The position numbers and the translations under genes are program-made. Below, piece by piece: positions 19,851 through 28,743 of a stretch of DNA of 64,000 bases. Every line of letters begins with the position of its first letter. The stretch's first letter is position 1. This stretch comes from CAVTWS01 sp963738445 (lineage in GTDB: Bacteria > Actinomycetota > Acidimicrobiia > Acidimicrobiales > SHLQ01): positions 1 through 64,000 of the forward strand of contig CAVTWS010000001.1 in the NCBI GenBank assembly GCA_963738445.1, read 5' to 3'. Under the pieces are notes generated by a model. It saw nothing but the letters and a program-made list of their open reading frames with translations, was not told the origin of the DNA and did no database searches.

Positions 19851-20444
19851 ATGACATCGGTCACACGGGAATCGAAGCAAGCGGGCCGCCGGGCCCGGGT
19901 GCTCCAGGTGTCCATGTCGCTGGCGAGCCAGGGTGGCTACGACGCCGTGCAGATGCGCGATGTCGCCGCGCAGGCCGAGGTTGCTCTCGGCACCCTCTAC
20001 CGGTACTTCTCGTCGAAGGACGTGCTGTTGATCTCGGGTCTGGCCAGTTGGTCCGAGTACTCCCTCGAACAGCTCCGATCCACGCCGATCCAGGGCGACG
20101 CGCCCGCCGATCGCCTGGCCATCGCCTTGGAAACGACCGCCCGCTGGTCCGACAGCGAACCTCGCCTCATGAAGGCGATGATGACGGCCCTCGGATCGAC
20201 CGACCCGGCGACCATCGCCCCCAAGGCCAGCGTGGAGGCCGCCGTGCGGGCCCTGATCATCTACGCCATCGGCGACGCGCCCGGGGTCGATGTCGAGGCC
20301 GTGCGGCGTCTGATCGGGCACGTCTGGTTCTCCTCGACGATGCGGTGGGTCAGCGGTCAGGCCCCGACGGGCAGCGTGGGCCAGGAGCTGGCGTTCACCG
20401 CCCGCCTGCTGCTCGGCCTGCCAACCGTCCACGTGCCGGACTGA
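19851..20444 (+). CDS. TetR-family regulator, KstR-like
   Basis: 197 residues. The N-terminal DNA-binding domain reads ASQGGYDAVQMRDVAAQAEV followed by ALGTLYRYFSSKDVLLISGL. It matches mycobacterial KstR (Rv3574; GGYEAVQMRAVADRADVAVGTLYRYFPSK, from memory) far better than a generic TetR protein. The C-terminal half (about 70-190) is the ligand domain. KstR represses cholesterol catabolism genes and is released by steroid acyl-CoAs; a similar role here is inference, supported by the HIP cluster and hydroxysteroid-dehydrogenase-like SDR in the window. It is divergent from the D-2-hydroxyacid dehydrogenase. Confidence 0.8.
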   Translation: MTSVTRESKQAGRRARVLQVSMSLASQGGYDAVQMRDVAAQAEVALGTLYRYFSSKDVLLISGLASWSEYSLEQLRSTPIQGDAPADRLAIALETTARWSDSEPRLMKAMMTALGSTDPATIAPKASVEAAVRALIIYAIGDAPGVDVEAVRRLIGHVWFSSTMRWVSGQAPTGSVGQELAFTARLLLGLPTVHVPD

Positions 20445-20465
20445 GACCTCCCGGACCCCGGCGGG

Positions 20466-21735
20466 TCAGAGCTCTCGCTCGGCGAGCTCCCGGAACGCGT
20501 CGGGCACCGAGGAACGATCGCCCAGCACCACCGATCCGTAGCCGACCGCGCTCCGGCCGAAGCGTTCGCGCACCGCGTCGACCGAGGCGTCCACGGCGTG
20601 GCGCGACCGGGCGGTGTCGGAGCCGGGGCGACGGGGGTCCGGGCGAGATCGATCCGGCCCCCCGCCCTCGCCGAGGGGGAGCTCGAGCTGTACGAGGTCG
20701 TCGTCGACCAGGTTCGACAGTGACACCGCCAGCAGCGAGATGGCCCGCTCTTCCGGGTGTTGGGCGAGGGCCACGCGAACGAGTGATTCGGCGACCTCGG
20801 TGATGGTGAGGGTCGACGACACGGGGTGCGGAAGGGTGTGGGCGCGGGTGATCGATCGGAGATCGGCGAACCGGATGCGGACGTGGACCGTGCGGCCCGA
20901 GCGGTGTTTGGCGCGGAGTCGGCCCGCCACCCGATCGGCGAGGTGGGCGAGGGTGGCCCGTACCAGCACCGGGGTGGGGTCCTGGCGCCCGAGGGCCGAT
21001 TGGGCCCCGACCGAGGCCGCCCGGCGACCCACCCGGACCTGGCGTCGGTCCTCGTTGGCGGCCAGGGCCATCACCTTCGAGCCCAGGGCGCGGCCGATCA
21101 ATGACGCCACGGCGTGGTCCGGCGACTCCGCCAGTTCGCCGATCGTCGAGATGCCGAGGGCGGCCAGCCGGCGCTGGGTGACCGGCCCGATGCCCCAGAC
21201 CAGCCCGACGGGGAGCGGATCGAGGAAGGCTCGCTCGTGGTCGGCGGGCGACGACCGTGAGGCCGTCGGGTTTGGCGACCTGAGACGCGATCTTGGCCAG
21301 GTGCTTCGTGCGGGCCACGCCGATCGAGATGGGGAGACCGATGTGGTCACGCACGCGCTCGCGGATGGATTGGGCGATGGTCGCGGGAGGGCCGAAGAGG
21401 TGCACGGCGCCGGTGACATCGAGGAAGGCTTCGTCGATCGAGATGCGTTCGACGACGGGGGTGAAGTCGTGCAGGACGGACATGACCTCGTCGCTGAGGC
21501 GCTGGTACTCGGCGAAGTGGCCGCCGACGAACAGGAGGCCCGGACACAGCTCCCGCGCCTGACGTCCCGGCATGCCGCCCTTCACCCCGCAGAGTCGAGC
21601 CTCGTACGACGCCGCCAGCACGACCCCGCCTCCCACGGCGATCGGCCGGCCCTTGAGGCGCGGATCGAGGAGCTGCTCCACCGAGGCGTAGAAGGCGTCG
21701 AGGTCAGCGTGGAGGATCGTCTCGACCGGGCGCAT
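20466..21735 (-). pseudogene. dinB: DNA polymerase IV (DinB), one frameshift
   Basis: ATG at 21735 (MRPVETILHADLDAFYASVE). Catalytic residues are present: the Asp of HADLDAFY and the SIDEAFLD acidic pair. The frame runs to VAKPDGLTVV, where one extra base near 21249 (GTCGTCGCCCGCCGACC) shifts it; removing it gives ADHERAFLDPLPVGLVWGIG and an uninterrupted helix-hairpin-helix and little-finger domain to ERELstop, about 422 residues. Translesion polymerase that extends mismatched or damaged primers. Probably a working gene with a sequencing error, as the break lies just outside the palindrome and the rest is conserved. Confidence 0.88.
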
Positions 21736-21788
21736 GCCTCCGACCGTAGACGAACGTCTGTTCGATGAGCAAGAGGTGGGTTCCGGGG

Positions 21789-24014
21789 TCAGCCCACGGG
21801 ATCGAGCGTGCGCCGACCCGACGACACGAGCTCGTCGAAGGTCGAGGCCGGCGCCGGCCGTCCGAAGAGGTACCCGAGGGCCTGGTCGCAGCCGAGGCGC
21901 CGCAGCTCGAGCAGCTGATCGACCCGCTCCACGCCTTCGGCGATGACGACCAGGTCGAGCGAGTGCGCCAGTTCGATGATGCCCGCGGTCAGCCGGGTCG
22001 CGCCGCTGTTGCCGGCGTCGCCCAGGTCCGAGACGAAGGCCCGGTCGAGCTTCAAGACGTCGAGCGGGAACCGGGTCAGGTAGGCGAGCGACGAGTAGCC
22101 GGTGCCGAAGTCGTCGATGCTGAGGGCGAACCCGTGCTGGTGGAGCCGTTCGAGCTGGGCGACGGCGATGTCGGTTTCGCTGATCAGGATCGACTCGGTG
22201 ATCTCGAACGCGATCGATTCGATGGGCAGGTCGGCCCCGGCGACGGCCGCCAGCACCGTGTCGACGAGCGTGGGATCGGCGAGCTGGCAGCCCGACAGGT
22301 TCACCCAGACGGTCACGGGTTGGCCGGCCCGGTCGAGCCAGCGACGGGCCTGGCGGCAGGCCTCGTCGAGGACCCAGTGACCGAGTTGGATGATCAGTCC
22401 GGTCTCCTCGGCGAGCGGGATGAACTCGGCCGGAGGCAGCAGGAGGTTGCCGTCGCGTTCCCAGCGGACCAGGGCCTCGAAACCGGTGAGCTCCCGGGAG
22501 CGGAGGTCGAACTCGGGCTGGTAGTGGAGGCGGAGCTCGCCGCTCGCGATGCCGTCGCGCAGGGCCTGCTCCAGGTCGGCGACCGGTTGGGGGTGGTCGA
22601 CGGTGGTCGGGTGGTAGACGGCCACCCGGGTGCGTTCGTGGTGCCGGGCGGCGTGGAGCGCGGCGTCGGCCCGGCCGAGCACCCGCTCGGGGTCGTCGTC
22701 GCCGAGCGACGACGCCACGCCGACGGCGCCGCGTAACGAGAAGGTGTGGTGGTCGACCTCGATGGGGTCGTGCAGGGACGCCACGACCCGATGGGCGACG
22801 ACCTCGGCGCCCGCCGGACCGTCGGTTCCGACGCACAGCATCACGAACTCGTTGGGGCCCAGTCGGGCCAGGGTGTCGCCGGGCCGGACGAGTGAACGGA
22901 GCCGTCGGCTGACGGTCATGATGGCGTCGTCGAGGGCTTGGTGGGGAACGGTGTCGCCCGCCTCGGGCAGACCCTGGAGCAGGACGGACAGGACGGCGAC
23001 GGGTTGCAGGCTGCGGCGGCTGACGGCCAGGGCCTGCTCGACCCGGTCGATGAACAACGCCCGGGTGGGTAGCGCGGTGAGCGAGTCATGGAACGAGGGG
23101 TGTTCGGCGTGGGCGTGGACCTGATCGGTGAGGTGGCTCGACGACAGGAATTCCACGATCGAACCGTGCTCGTGCACCGCGGTGACCGCGACGCTCAGGC
23201 CGCTGTAGTGGCCGTCTCGGTGGCGGATTCGGACGACGGCACGACGGGCGATGTCCGAGCCGGGATCGGTCTCCGGGATCGGCGCGTCGGCGAAGAGCGC
23301 GGCGATCTCGTGGCGGTCGTCGGGGTGGACGATCTGATCGGGGTGCCGGCGGATGAGTTCGGCCGGTTCGAATCCGAGCAGGTCGGCGGAGGCGGGACTG
23401 ACGTCGATGAAGGCACCGTCGGGGTCGTGCCGGCACACGAGGTCACGACTGTGGGCGACGAGGGCGCGGAAGCGGGCTTCGGCCCCGGCGACGGCCCCGT
23501 TCTGCTCGTGGAGCAGGCCGATGGTGCGGCGGGCATCGGTGAGCTCGACGACCTCGGCCAGGAGGTGGGAGCGATCCGGACGGGCGACGCTCACGGTGAC
23601 CTGGACGGGCACGGTGGCGCCGTCGGGTCGAAGGAGGGGGACCACGGCGGAACCGTGTTGGTCGGACGTGCCGGCCCGGTCGAGCAGTTCGCCGACCCGC
23701 TGGCGCGCCACGGGCCGACCGTGCCACCAGGCGAGGTCGCCGAACGACTGACCGACGGTGTCGGCACGTTCGCAACCGACCGCCGTGAGCAGCCGTTGGT
23801 TGACCTCCACGATCCGCCCGCCCAGATCGAGCAGGAGCGCCGGTCGATCGACCCGGGCGACGAAGATGGCGGCGTCGGCCGCGTGGGCGAGGTCGGTCCA
23901 CGAGGCGTCGCCGGCGAACGACGTTACGTCGACCACGGCGGGCCCCACCGCGGAGGGGCCCACAACGGAGGCGAGGAGGGCGTCGGGAGTCGGATGGGTG
24001 CTGGCGTCGGGCAT
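21789..24014 (-). CDS. PAS-GGDEF-EAL cyclic-di-GMP signalling protein
   Basis: About 741 residues from ATG 24014 (an upstream ATG at 24170 is possible). Two PAS-like sensor segments (about 40-150 and 165-290) precede a GGDEF domain whose signature is degenerate (RLGPNEFVML in place of GGDEF), so cyclase activity is unlikely. The C-terminal EAL domain keeps FEALVRW, VNLSGCQL, FEITES, IDDFGTGYSSL, KLDRAF and AEGVE, so c-di-GMP hydrolysis is expected; the Gln usually before GYLF is Leu (ALGYLFGRP). No membrane segment is clear, so a cytoplasmic sensor-phosphodiesterase is likely. It stands alone, 54 bases from dinB. Confidence 0.88.
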   Translation of the reverse strand: MPDASTHPTPDALLASVVGPSAVGPAVVDVTSFAGDASWTDLAHAADAAIFVARVDRPALLLDLGGRIVEVNQRLLTAVGCERADTVGQSFGDLAWWHGRPVARQRVGELLDRAGTSDQHGSAVVPLLRPDGATVPVQVTVSVARPDRSHLLAEVVELTDARRTIGLLHEQNGAVAGAEARFRALVAHSRDLVCRHDPDGAFIDVSPASADLLGFEPAELIRRHPDQIVHPDDRHEIAALFADAPIPETDPGSDIARRAVVRIRHRDGHYSGLSVAVTAVHEHGSIVEFLSSSHLTDQVHAHAEHPSFHDSLTALPTRALFIDRVEQALAVSRRSLQPVAVLSVLLQGLPEAGDTVPHQALDDAIMTVSRRLRSLVRPGDTLARLGPNEFVMLCVGTDGPAGAEVVAHRVVASLHDPIEVDHHTFSLRGAVGVASSLGDDDPERVLGRADAALHAARHHERTRVAVYHPTTVDHPQPVADLEQALRDGIASGELRLHYQPEFDLRSRELTGFEALVRWERDGNLLLPPAEFIPLAEETGLIIQLGHWVLDEACRQARRWLDRAGQPVTVWVNLSGCQLADPTLVDTVLAAVAGADLPIESIAFEITESILISETDIAVAQLERLHQHGFALSIDDFGTGYSSLAYLTRFPLDVLKLDRAFVSDLGDAGNSGATRLTAGIIELAHSLDLVVIAEGVERVDQLLELRRLGCDQALGYLFGRPAPASTFDELVSSGRRTLDPVG

Positions 24015-24298
24015 GGGGGCCGTCGTCTCCGGGATGTGCGGTCGGGAGCGAGCCGGACCACGGGCCGGCACGCGGCACGCCACCAGCCCGGGAAGCGATG
24101 CTAGCGGGGTTGTCGTGGTTCGTGGTGGAGCGATCGCACTTTCTGTGAGACCTAGTGGTCGTCTGGTCACCCTCCGTGTCGGTCAGCTCGTTCGGGCGTG
24201 AAGTCGGCTGCTCCTGCTTCTCCCGTGTGCCAGAGGAGCACGGAACTCCCGGGGCCAGGTGGTGGGCGCTCAGGGCAGGTGCGCTACCGTCTCGGCAC

Positions 24299-24313
24299 CT
24301 GACGGCCCATCAG
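24299..24313. promoter_or_regulatory. Operator-like palindrome before the SDR pair
   Basis: CTGACG-GCC-CATCAG lies 20 bases upstream of the SDR start at 24333. It matches the arms of the palindromes at 47283-47297 and 53410-53424 at 11 of 12 positions, the one mismatch being A for G in the right arm. Confidence 0.45.
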
Positions 24314-24332
24314 GAGCGCTGGTGGGCGATCG

Positions 24333-25268
24333 ATGACGGGAGGGCCAGTGGCCGGATACCTCGAGGGGAAGAACATCGCCATCACCGGTGCCGGTTCGGG
24401 CATCGGCAAGGCGATCGCACTGGCGTGCGCAGGCGAGGGTGCCCGCATCGTGGTCGCCGACTACGGCGTCGGCCTCGACGGGTCGAACCCCACCAGCGAG
24501 GTCGCCGATGCCACGGTGGCCGAGATCACCGCCACCGGAGGCGAAGCGGTCGCGGTGGCCGGCGACGTGTCGCAGATGGACACCGGCCGGGCGATCATCG
24601 CCGCCGCGGTCGACACCTGGGGTTCGATCGACGGTGTGGTGTGCGTGGCCGGCATCTTGCGCGAGCGGATGCTGTTCAACATGAGCGAGACCGATTGGGA
24701 CGCCGTCGTCGCCGTGCACCTCAAGGGGCATTTCACCGTGTACCGCCACGCCCTCGAGGTGATGCGCAAGCAGGAATCGGGAGGGTCGCTCGTCGGCATC
24801 ACGTCCGGTGCGTTCAGCGCCTCGACCGCCCAGGCCAACTACTCGGCGGCCAAGGGCGGCATCATCAGCCTCACGCGGTCCGCCGCGATGACCGCCAAGA
24901 GCATCGAGCTCCGGGGCGGACCCCGCATCAACGCCAACTGCATCGCCCCGGTGGCCCGCACCCGCATGTCCGAGAACGTGCCCTTCGAGATCGAGACGGG
25001 TCGGCCCGAGGACATCTCGCCCATGGCGATCTACCTCATGTCCGATGCCGGCCGGGGCGTCACCGCCCAGACCTACACCGTCGTCGGCCGCCGCATCTCG
25101 GTGTGGAACCAGCCCCTGGAGATCCGGTCGATGTTCGCCGGAGGCGAATCGTGGACTCCGGCGGAGATCGCCGACGCGCTGCCCCGCACCATCAAGCAGG
25201 AGGAGAACCCGATGATCGGAGACCTCGAGCGCCGCATGAACGAGATCGCCTCGAAGTCCGCGACGTGA
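24333..25268 (+). CDS. SDR oxidoreductase, Rv3548c-like (steroid catabolism group)
   Basis: 311 residues. Cofactor motif TGAGSGIGKA, NAD-type acid (VADYGVGLDG), a VCVAGI strand in place of NNAG, catalytic Ser (GITSGAFS) and YSAAK. The C-terminal segment RGVTAQTYTVVGRRISVWNQP followed by about 50 extra residues is typical of the longer SDRs in mycobacterial acyl-CoA and steroid clusters. It overlaps the next SDR by four bases, and that one is a clear Rv3549c-type protein. The two would then be the Rv3548c-Rv3549c pair of the KstR2 (HIP) regulon. The exact substrate is unknown. Confidence 0.75.
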   Translation: MTGGPVAGYLEGKNIAITGAGSGIGKAIALACAGEGARIVVADYGVGLDGSNPTSEVADATVAEITATGGEAVAVAGDVSQMDTGRAIIAAAVDTWGSIDGVVCVAGILRERMLFNMSETDWDAVVAVHLKGHFTVYRHALEVMRKQESGGSLVGITSGAFSASTAQANYSAAKGGIISLTRSAAMTAKSIELRGGPRINANCIAPVARTRMSENVPFEIETGRPEDISPMAIYLMSDAGRGVTAQTYTVVGRRISVWNQPLEIRSMFAGGESWTPAEIADALPRTIKQEENPMIGDLERRMNEIASKSAT

Positions 25269-26044
25269 CCGCGGCCCCCGCCTACGTCCCCGGGCACGGG
25301 CTGCTGGCCGGCCGAACGGTCGTCGTCACCGCGGCCGCCGGCACGGGCATCGGGTACGCCGTGGCGCGGCGCTGCGCCGAGGAAGGCGCGCAACTGCTCA
25401 TCTCGGACATCCACGAGCGGCGCCTGGGCGAAGCGGTGGATCGCCTGGAGGCCGAGACGGGCGTCCGCGCGGCGAGTCAGCTGTGCAACGTCACGGTCGA
25501 AACCGAAGTCGGTGCGCTGATCGACACCGCCGTCACCACGTTGGGCCGGATCGACATCATGATCAACAACGCCGGGCTCGGGGGCACCGCCGAGCTGGTC
25601 GACATGACCGACGACCAGTGGAGCGTCGTGCTCGACGTGACCCTCAACGGCACCATGCGCTGCATGCGGGCGGCCCTGCGCCACATGTACGAGCGCGGTT
25701 CGGGCGTCATCGTCAACAACGCCTCGGTGGTCGGGTGGCGCGCCCAGGAGGGCCAGAGCCACTACGCCGCGGCCAAGGCCGGGGTCATGGCGCTGACCCG
25801 GTGCGCGGCGATCGAGGCCGCCCAGCACGGGGTGCGGATCAACGCCGTGGCGCCGAGCCTGGCCATGCACCCGTTCCTGGCCAAGGTCACCACCGATGAG
25901 CTGCTCGCCGAGCTCACCACCCGCGAGGCGTTCGGCCGGGCCGCCGAGCCGTGGGAGGTCGCCAACGTGATGGTCTTCCTGGCCAGCGACTACTCCTCGT
26001 ACATGACCGGCGAGGTCGTGTCGGTCAGCTCCCAACGCGCCTGA
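25265..26044 (+). CDS. SDR oxidoreductase, Rv3549c-like (HIP catabolism)
   Basis: 259 residues, GTG start inside the stop of the previous SDR. The unusual cofactor motif TAAAGTGIG, then ISDIHERRLGEA, MINNAGLGG, catalytic NNASVVGWRAQ and YAAAK, and the ending SDYSSYMTGEVVSVSSQ match the mycobacterial Rv3549c protein, as I recall it, nearly motif for motif. That gene belongs to the KstR2 regulon for breakdown of steroid rings C and D. It probably oxidises or reduces a CoA-linked HIP-derived intermediate in the cytoplasm. It lies 21 kb from the ipd cluster, but a related operator sequence precedes the pair. Confidence 0.8.
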   Translation: MTAAPAYVPGHGLLAGRTVVVTAAAGTGIGYAVARRCAEEGAQLLISDIHERRLGEAVDRLEAETGVRAASQLCNVTVETEVGALIDTAVTTLGRIDIMINNAGLGGTAELVDMTDDQWSVVLDVTLNGTMRCMRAALRHMYERGSGVIVNNASVVGWRAQEGQSHYAAAKAGVMALTRCAAIEAAQHGVRINAVAPSLAMHPFLAKVTTDELLAELTTREAFGRAAEPWEVANVMVFLASDYSSYMTGEVVSVSSQRA

Positions 26045-26228
26045 CCCCTGGCACCTGCGCCACGCGGGCAGGGATCTCGATGCCTGTCAGCTCCTGACGG
26101 CCACGCAGGCATCGTGTCGGACGTCGCCATTCCTTGCCTCGGGCAGGCACATGCGTACTCTCGTCGTATCGGCAGATGCCGAGGGGGCGCGTGTCACCGT
26201 GGCATGGCCCTGGCGTGGAGGTAGTTAC

Positions 26229-27146
26229 ATGCTGTTGACCCGTCCCCGCTGGTCGAGCCTGGTGCTCGTGCTGGCCATGATCCTGGCGTCGGCTCTGGCC
26301 GGCGCGTTGCTCAGCCAGGTGGCGATCTCCGACGCCGCCCCGTCCTCGGGCGAACGGGCCGTGACGGAGACGATCACACCGTGTCGCATCATCGAGACGC
26401 GCGGCGCCGGCTCTGGCGGTCCCACCGGGGTGCCGCTCGCCGGTCCCCTCGCGCAGGGTCAAACGCTCGAAGTGCAGGTGACGGGAGCCGCCGGGCAGGG
26501 TGGCTGCACGATCGGGACTGGACTGACCGGTGCCGTGCTGAACGTCACCGCCGTCAACGCCACCACCGACACGTTCCTCACCGTGTACCCGTGCGATGCG
26601 CTCACGAGGCCCAACGCCTCGACGTTGAACCCGTTCCCGAACCGGATCACGTTCAACAGTGCGGTGACGGACCTGTCGGCCACGGGCAAGGTCTGCATCT
26701 TCAACAACGCGGGCACCGTGGACGTGTTGGTCGACGTCACGGGCATTCTGTACGACCACAACCACGACGACCGCTACTTCACCGAAGCCGAGGTCACCGC
26801 CGCCATCGACGCAGCTTTGGCCGCCTCAACGCATTATGCGGCCGTGACCAGCGGTGGGACTGTGGCACGCGCGAGCGCAGCGAACGTCACGGTGACGCAC
26901 ACGGGGGGCAGCGGCTTCTACGTCGTCGACTTCGGAGACGTCGACGTGTCCAACTGCGCATACAACGCGACGGTCGGTGGCATCACCAACCTCGATGGTC
27001 TGTTCAACCTCCTCGAGCAGCAGATCATCGTGGCCACTCAGACCGACGTGACCAGGCTGGGCATATCCACCGGCGACGGCGATGATCAAGGCACGGTTGG
27101 TTTCGAGGCCCTTGACCTGCCCTTCAACCTGGTCGTGCACTGCTGA
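26229..27146 (+). CDS. Secreted protein with an actinobacterial beta-type domain
   Basis: 305 residues. ATG 26229 is chosen for the GGAGGT site seven bases upstream. An N-terminal signal/membrane segment (LVLVLAMILASALAGALLS) is followed by a domain reading CRIIETRG, GAVLNVTAVNATTDTFLTVYPC and VDVLVDVTGIL, a repeated surface-protein domain common in Acidimicrobiia and related actinobacteria. The second half starts with HNHDDRYFTEAEV, a motif seen in tail-like and adhesive proteins, and ends with a Cys-containing strand (FNLVVHC). Function unknown; probably exported. Its 3' end faces an SDR gene. Confidence 0.7.
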   Translation: MLLTRPRWSSLVLVLAMILASALAGALLSQVAISDAAPSSGERAVTETITPCRIIETRGAGSGGPTGVPLAGPLAQGQTLEVQVTGAAGQGGCTIGTGLTGAVLNVTAVNATTDTFLTVYPCDALTRPNASTLNPFPNRITFNSAVTDLSATGKVCIFNNAGTVDVLVDVTGILYDHNHDDRYFTEAEVTAAIDAALAASTHYAAVTSGGTVARASAANVTVTHTGGSGFYVVDFGDVDVSNCAYNATVGGITNLDGLFNLLEQQIIVATQTDVTRLGISTGDGDDQGTVGFEALDLPFNLVVHC

Positions 27147-28001
27147 CCTGACCTGAGGTTGGGTCAGCTCTTCGGATCGCCAGTCGGGCACGAGGCCGCG
27201 CTTGAGGGACTCCCGCTGGGCGAACACGATGCGGCCCCCGTATTCCGCGGGGGCCGTGTCGTCGGTCGCCAGCCAGGCGATCGCCGCGCCTATGACCTCG
27301 GGACCGGCGGGCACGAAGTGGTCGGAGTGGCGGCCCTGGCTGTCGTTGAGCTGGGCCCGTTCGGTCAGGACGTAGCCGGGGTCGATGCTGTAGGCGACGA
27401 TGCCGTCGTCGCCGTGCTCCACGCACAGCAGCGGCGCCACCCGCTCGAACGCCGCCTTCGTCATGGCGTACGCCATGCCCCAGCCGCCGTCGCCGATCTT
27501 GCCGGGCGGGATCACGTGAGCAGTCGCCGAGATCATGTTCATGATCACCCCGCCGCCCTGCTCGATCATCGCCGGCAGCACCTCGCGGATCATGGTGAGC
27601 TGGGCGTACACGTTGCCCTCGAACATGCGCCGGAGCTCGTCGTCGGCCAGCTCCAGGAACGGGGTCATCGACCCGGTCCCCTGGTAGATGGCGTTGTTGA
27701 GCAGCACGTCGACCCGGCCGAACCGGTCGAGCACATCGGCCACCCCGCCCACGAGCGAGGCGTGATCGAGCATGTCCATGCGGACGGCGAACCCCTCGGT
27801 GCCGGCCGCCTCGATCTCGGCCACGGTCGAATCCAGGCTGCCCGGCACCGCCCGCCCGTCGGGCAGGGTCGAGTCGCCCTCGTGGACCGTGCGGGCCGAG
27901 ACGGCGACGTCGAATCCGGCGCGGGCGAGGGCGATGGCCGACGCTCGGCCGATGCCGCGGCTGGCTCCGGTGACGAGGGCGACCTTGCGGGTGTCAGTCA
28001 T
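26826..28001 (-). CDS. SDR oxidoreductase with a probably spurious antisense tail
   Basis: ATG at 28001 (MTDTRKVALVTGASRGIGRA). Has NADP-type cofactor motif, VLLNNAIYQG, catalytic Ser (MISATAHV) and YAMTK, and normal SDR length to about VPDWRSE (base 27160). The frame then stays open for another ~110 codons through the antisense of the secreted-protein gene, and these residues resemble no SDR. A one-base change near 27160 would end the protein at a TGA there (DPKSstop in the neighbouring frame). I therefore expect the true gene to be about 27160-28001. Substrate unknown. Confidence 0.65.
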   Translation of the reverse strand: MTDTRKVALVTGASRGIGRASAIALARAGFDVAVSARTVHEGDSTLPDGRAVPGSLDSTVAEIEAAGTEGFAVRMDMLDHASLVGGVADVLDRFGRVDVLLNNAIYQGTGSMTPFLELADDELRRMFEGNVYAQLTMIREVLPAMIEQGGGVIMNMISATAHVIPPGKIGDGGWGMAYAMTKAAFERVAPLLCVEHGDDGIVAYSIDPGYVLTERAQLNDSQGRHSDHFVPAGPEVIGAAIAWLATDDTAPAEYGGRIVFAQRESLKRGLVPDWRSEELTQPQVRSAVHDQVEGQVKGLETNRALIIAVAGGYAQPGHVGLSGHDDLLLEEVEQTIEVGDATDRRVVCAVGHVDVSEVDDVEAAAPRVRHRDVRCARACHSPTAGHGRIMR

Positions 28002-28164
28002 GTCGCCACGCTAGAGAGCCGCCTGCCCCCCGGCGAATTCCGGCGGGCGCGTTCGGGGAGCCTCAACGCTCGTACTGGGAGACACGCGTGGGGGTGCGAC
28101 GGGTGGGCGACGGGTTGGTCTCCCAGAACGGGTGAGGGGCGACGAACGAGTTAGGAGTCGGCGG

Positions 28165-28650
28165 TCAGGTGAAGGGGCGGGGGATGTCGGCTAGAGCCAG
28201 CCGGGTCAGCCACACGCCGACGAACACGATCGCTTCGGTGGTAGCGAGCACCGTCAGGAGCCGTCTCGTGAGCCAGGGCGGGGCCCATCGGGACAGATCG
28301 ACCCGCCGGCTGAGCACGATCAGCCAGACGGCCACGACCGAGACCAGCGCCGGGGCGACGAGCGGGTGATACGAGAAGGCGTCGGCGACGTCACCGCGCA
28401 GCAGTTGCACCGAGGCCCGGGTGAGCCCGCAGAACGGGCACCAGCCGCCGGTGACCCGGCGGAACGGGCAGATCGCCGTGGCGTCCGAATCCGACGGCAC
28501 CCAGACCTGTGCAAGGCCCAGGGCGACCACCGGTACCGACGCCACCGCCCAGGTCGACACCGTGTCGAGCGGGCGCCGCACCACCGCGAGCTCGGGGGCG
28601 ATCGCGGGCGTCCGGACGTGGGGGTCTCCGCGGCGGGCCGGCTCGGTCAC
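28165..28650 (-). CDS. DUF2752 membrane protein
   Basis: 161 residues from GTG 28650. It carries the family signature CPFRRVTGGWCPFCGLTRAS...LLRGDVADAFSYHPL, with paired cysteines and the conserved His, and three membrane segments (about 35-52, 95-115, 130-150). DUF2752 proteins are small membrane proteins of unknown role. It is divergent from ccmF across about 90 bases. Confidence 0.8.
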   Translation of the reverse strand: MTEPARRGDPHVRTPAIAPELAVVRRPLDTVSTWAVASVPVVALGLAQVWVPSDSDATAICPFRRVTGGWCPFCGLTRASVQLLRGDVADAFSYHPLVAPALVSVVAVWLIVLSRRVDLSRWAPPWLTRRLLTVLATTEAIVFVGVWLTRLALADIPRPFT

Positions 28651-28743
28651 GGACCTAGTCTGGCCGCGGCTGTGCCGGGGCGGAAGGCGGACGACATCAG
28701 GTCGGGCTTCGGCCACCGGCCGGCGATCGGAAAGGGGGGTGAC

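Larger units (their letters stand above)
10556..21070. repeat. Right arm of the inverted duplication
   Basis: Reverse complement of 1-10546. Sequence quality, judged by intact reading frames, is poor from the centre to about 13.7 kb (cNMP, saccharopine-dehydrogenase-like and PAP2 genes all broken). It is good further out, where the SDR, VOC, lipoprotein, dehydrogenase and KstR-like genes are intact. The arm joins the rest of the window without a break inside dinB at 21070, so this copy is probably the one in its true genomic place. Confidence 0.93.

Noticed and set aside
20395..22836. An 813-residue open frame on the minus strand
   Set aside because: Its first half is antisense filler in the EAL protein gene, its middle is the true N-terminal part of dinB, and its end is the wrong frame of dinB after the frameshift. 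Not one protein.
23088..24104. A 338-residue plus-strand open frame opposite the PAS region
   Set aside because: Gly/Asp/Val-rich shadow of the well-supported signalling gene; no family motif and no ribosome site.
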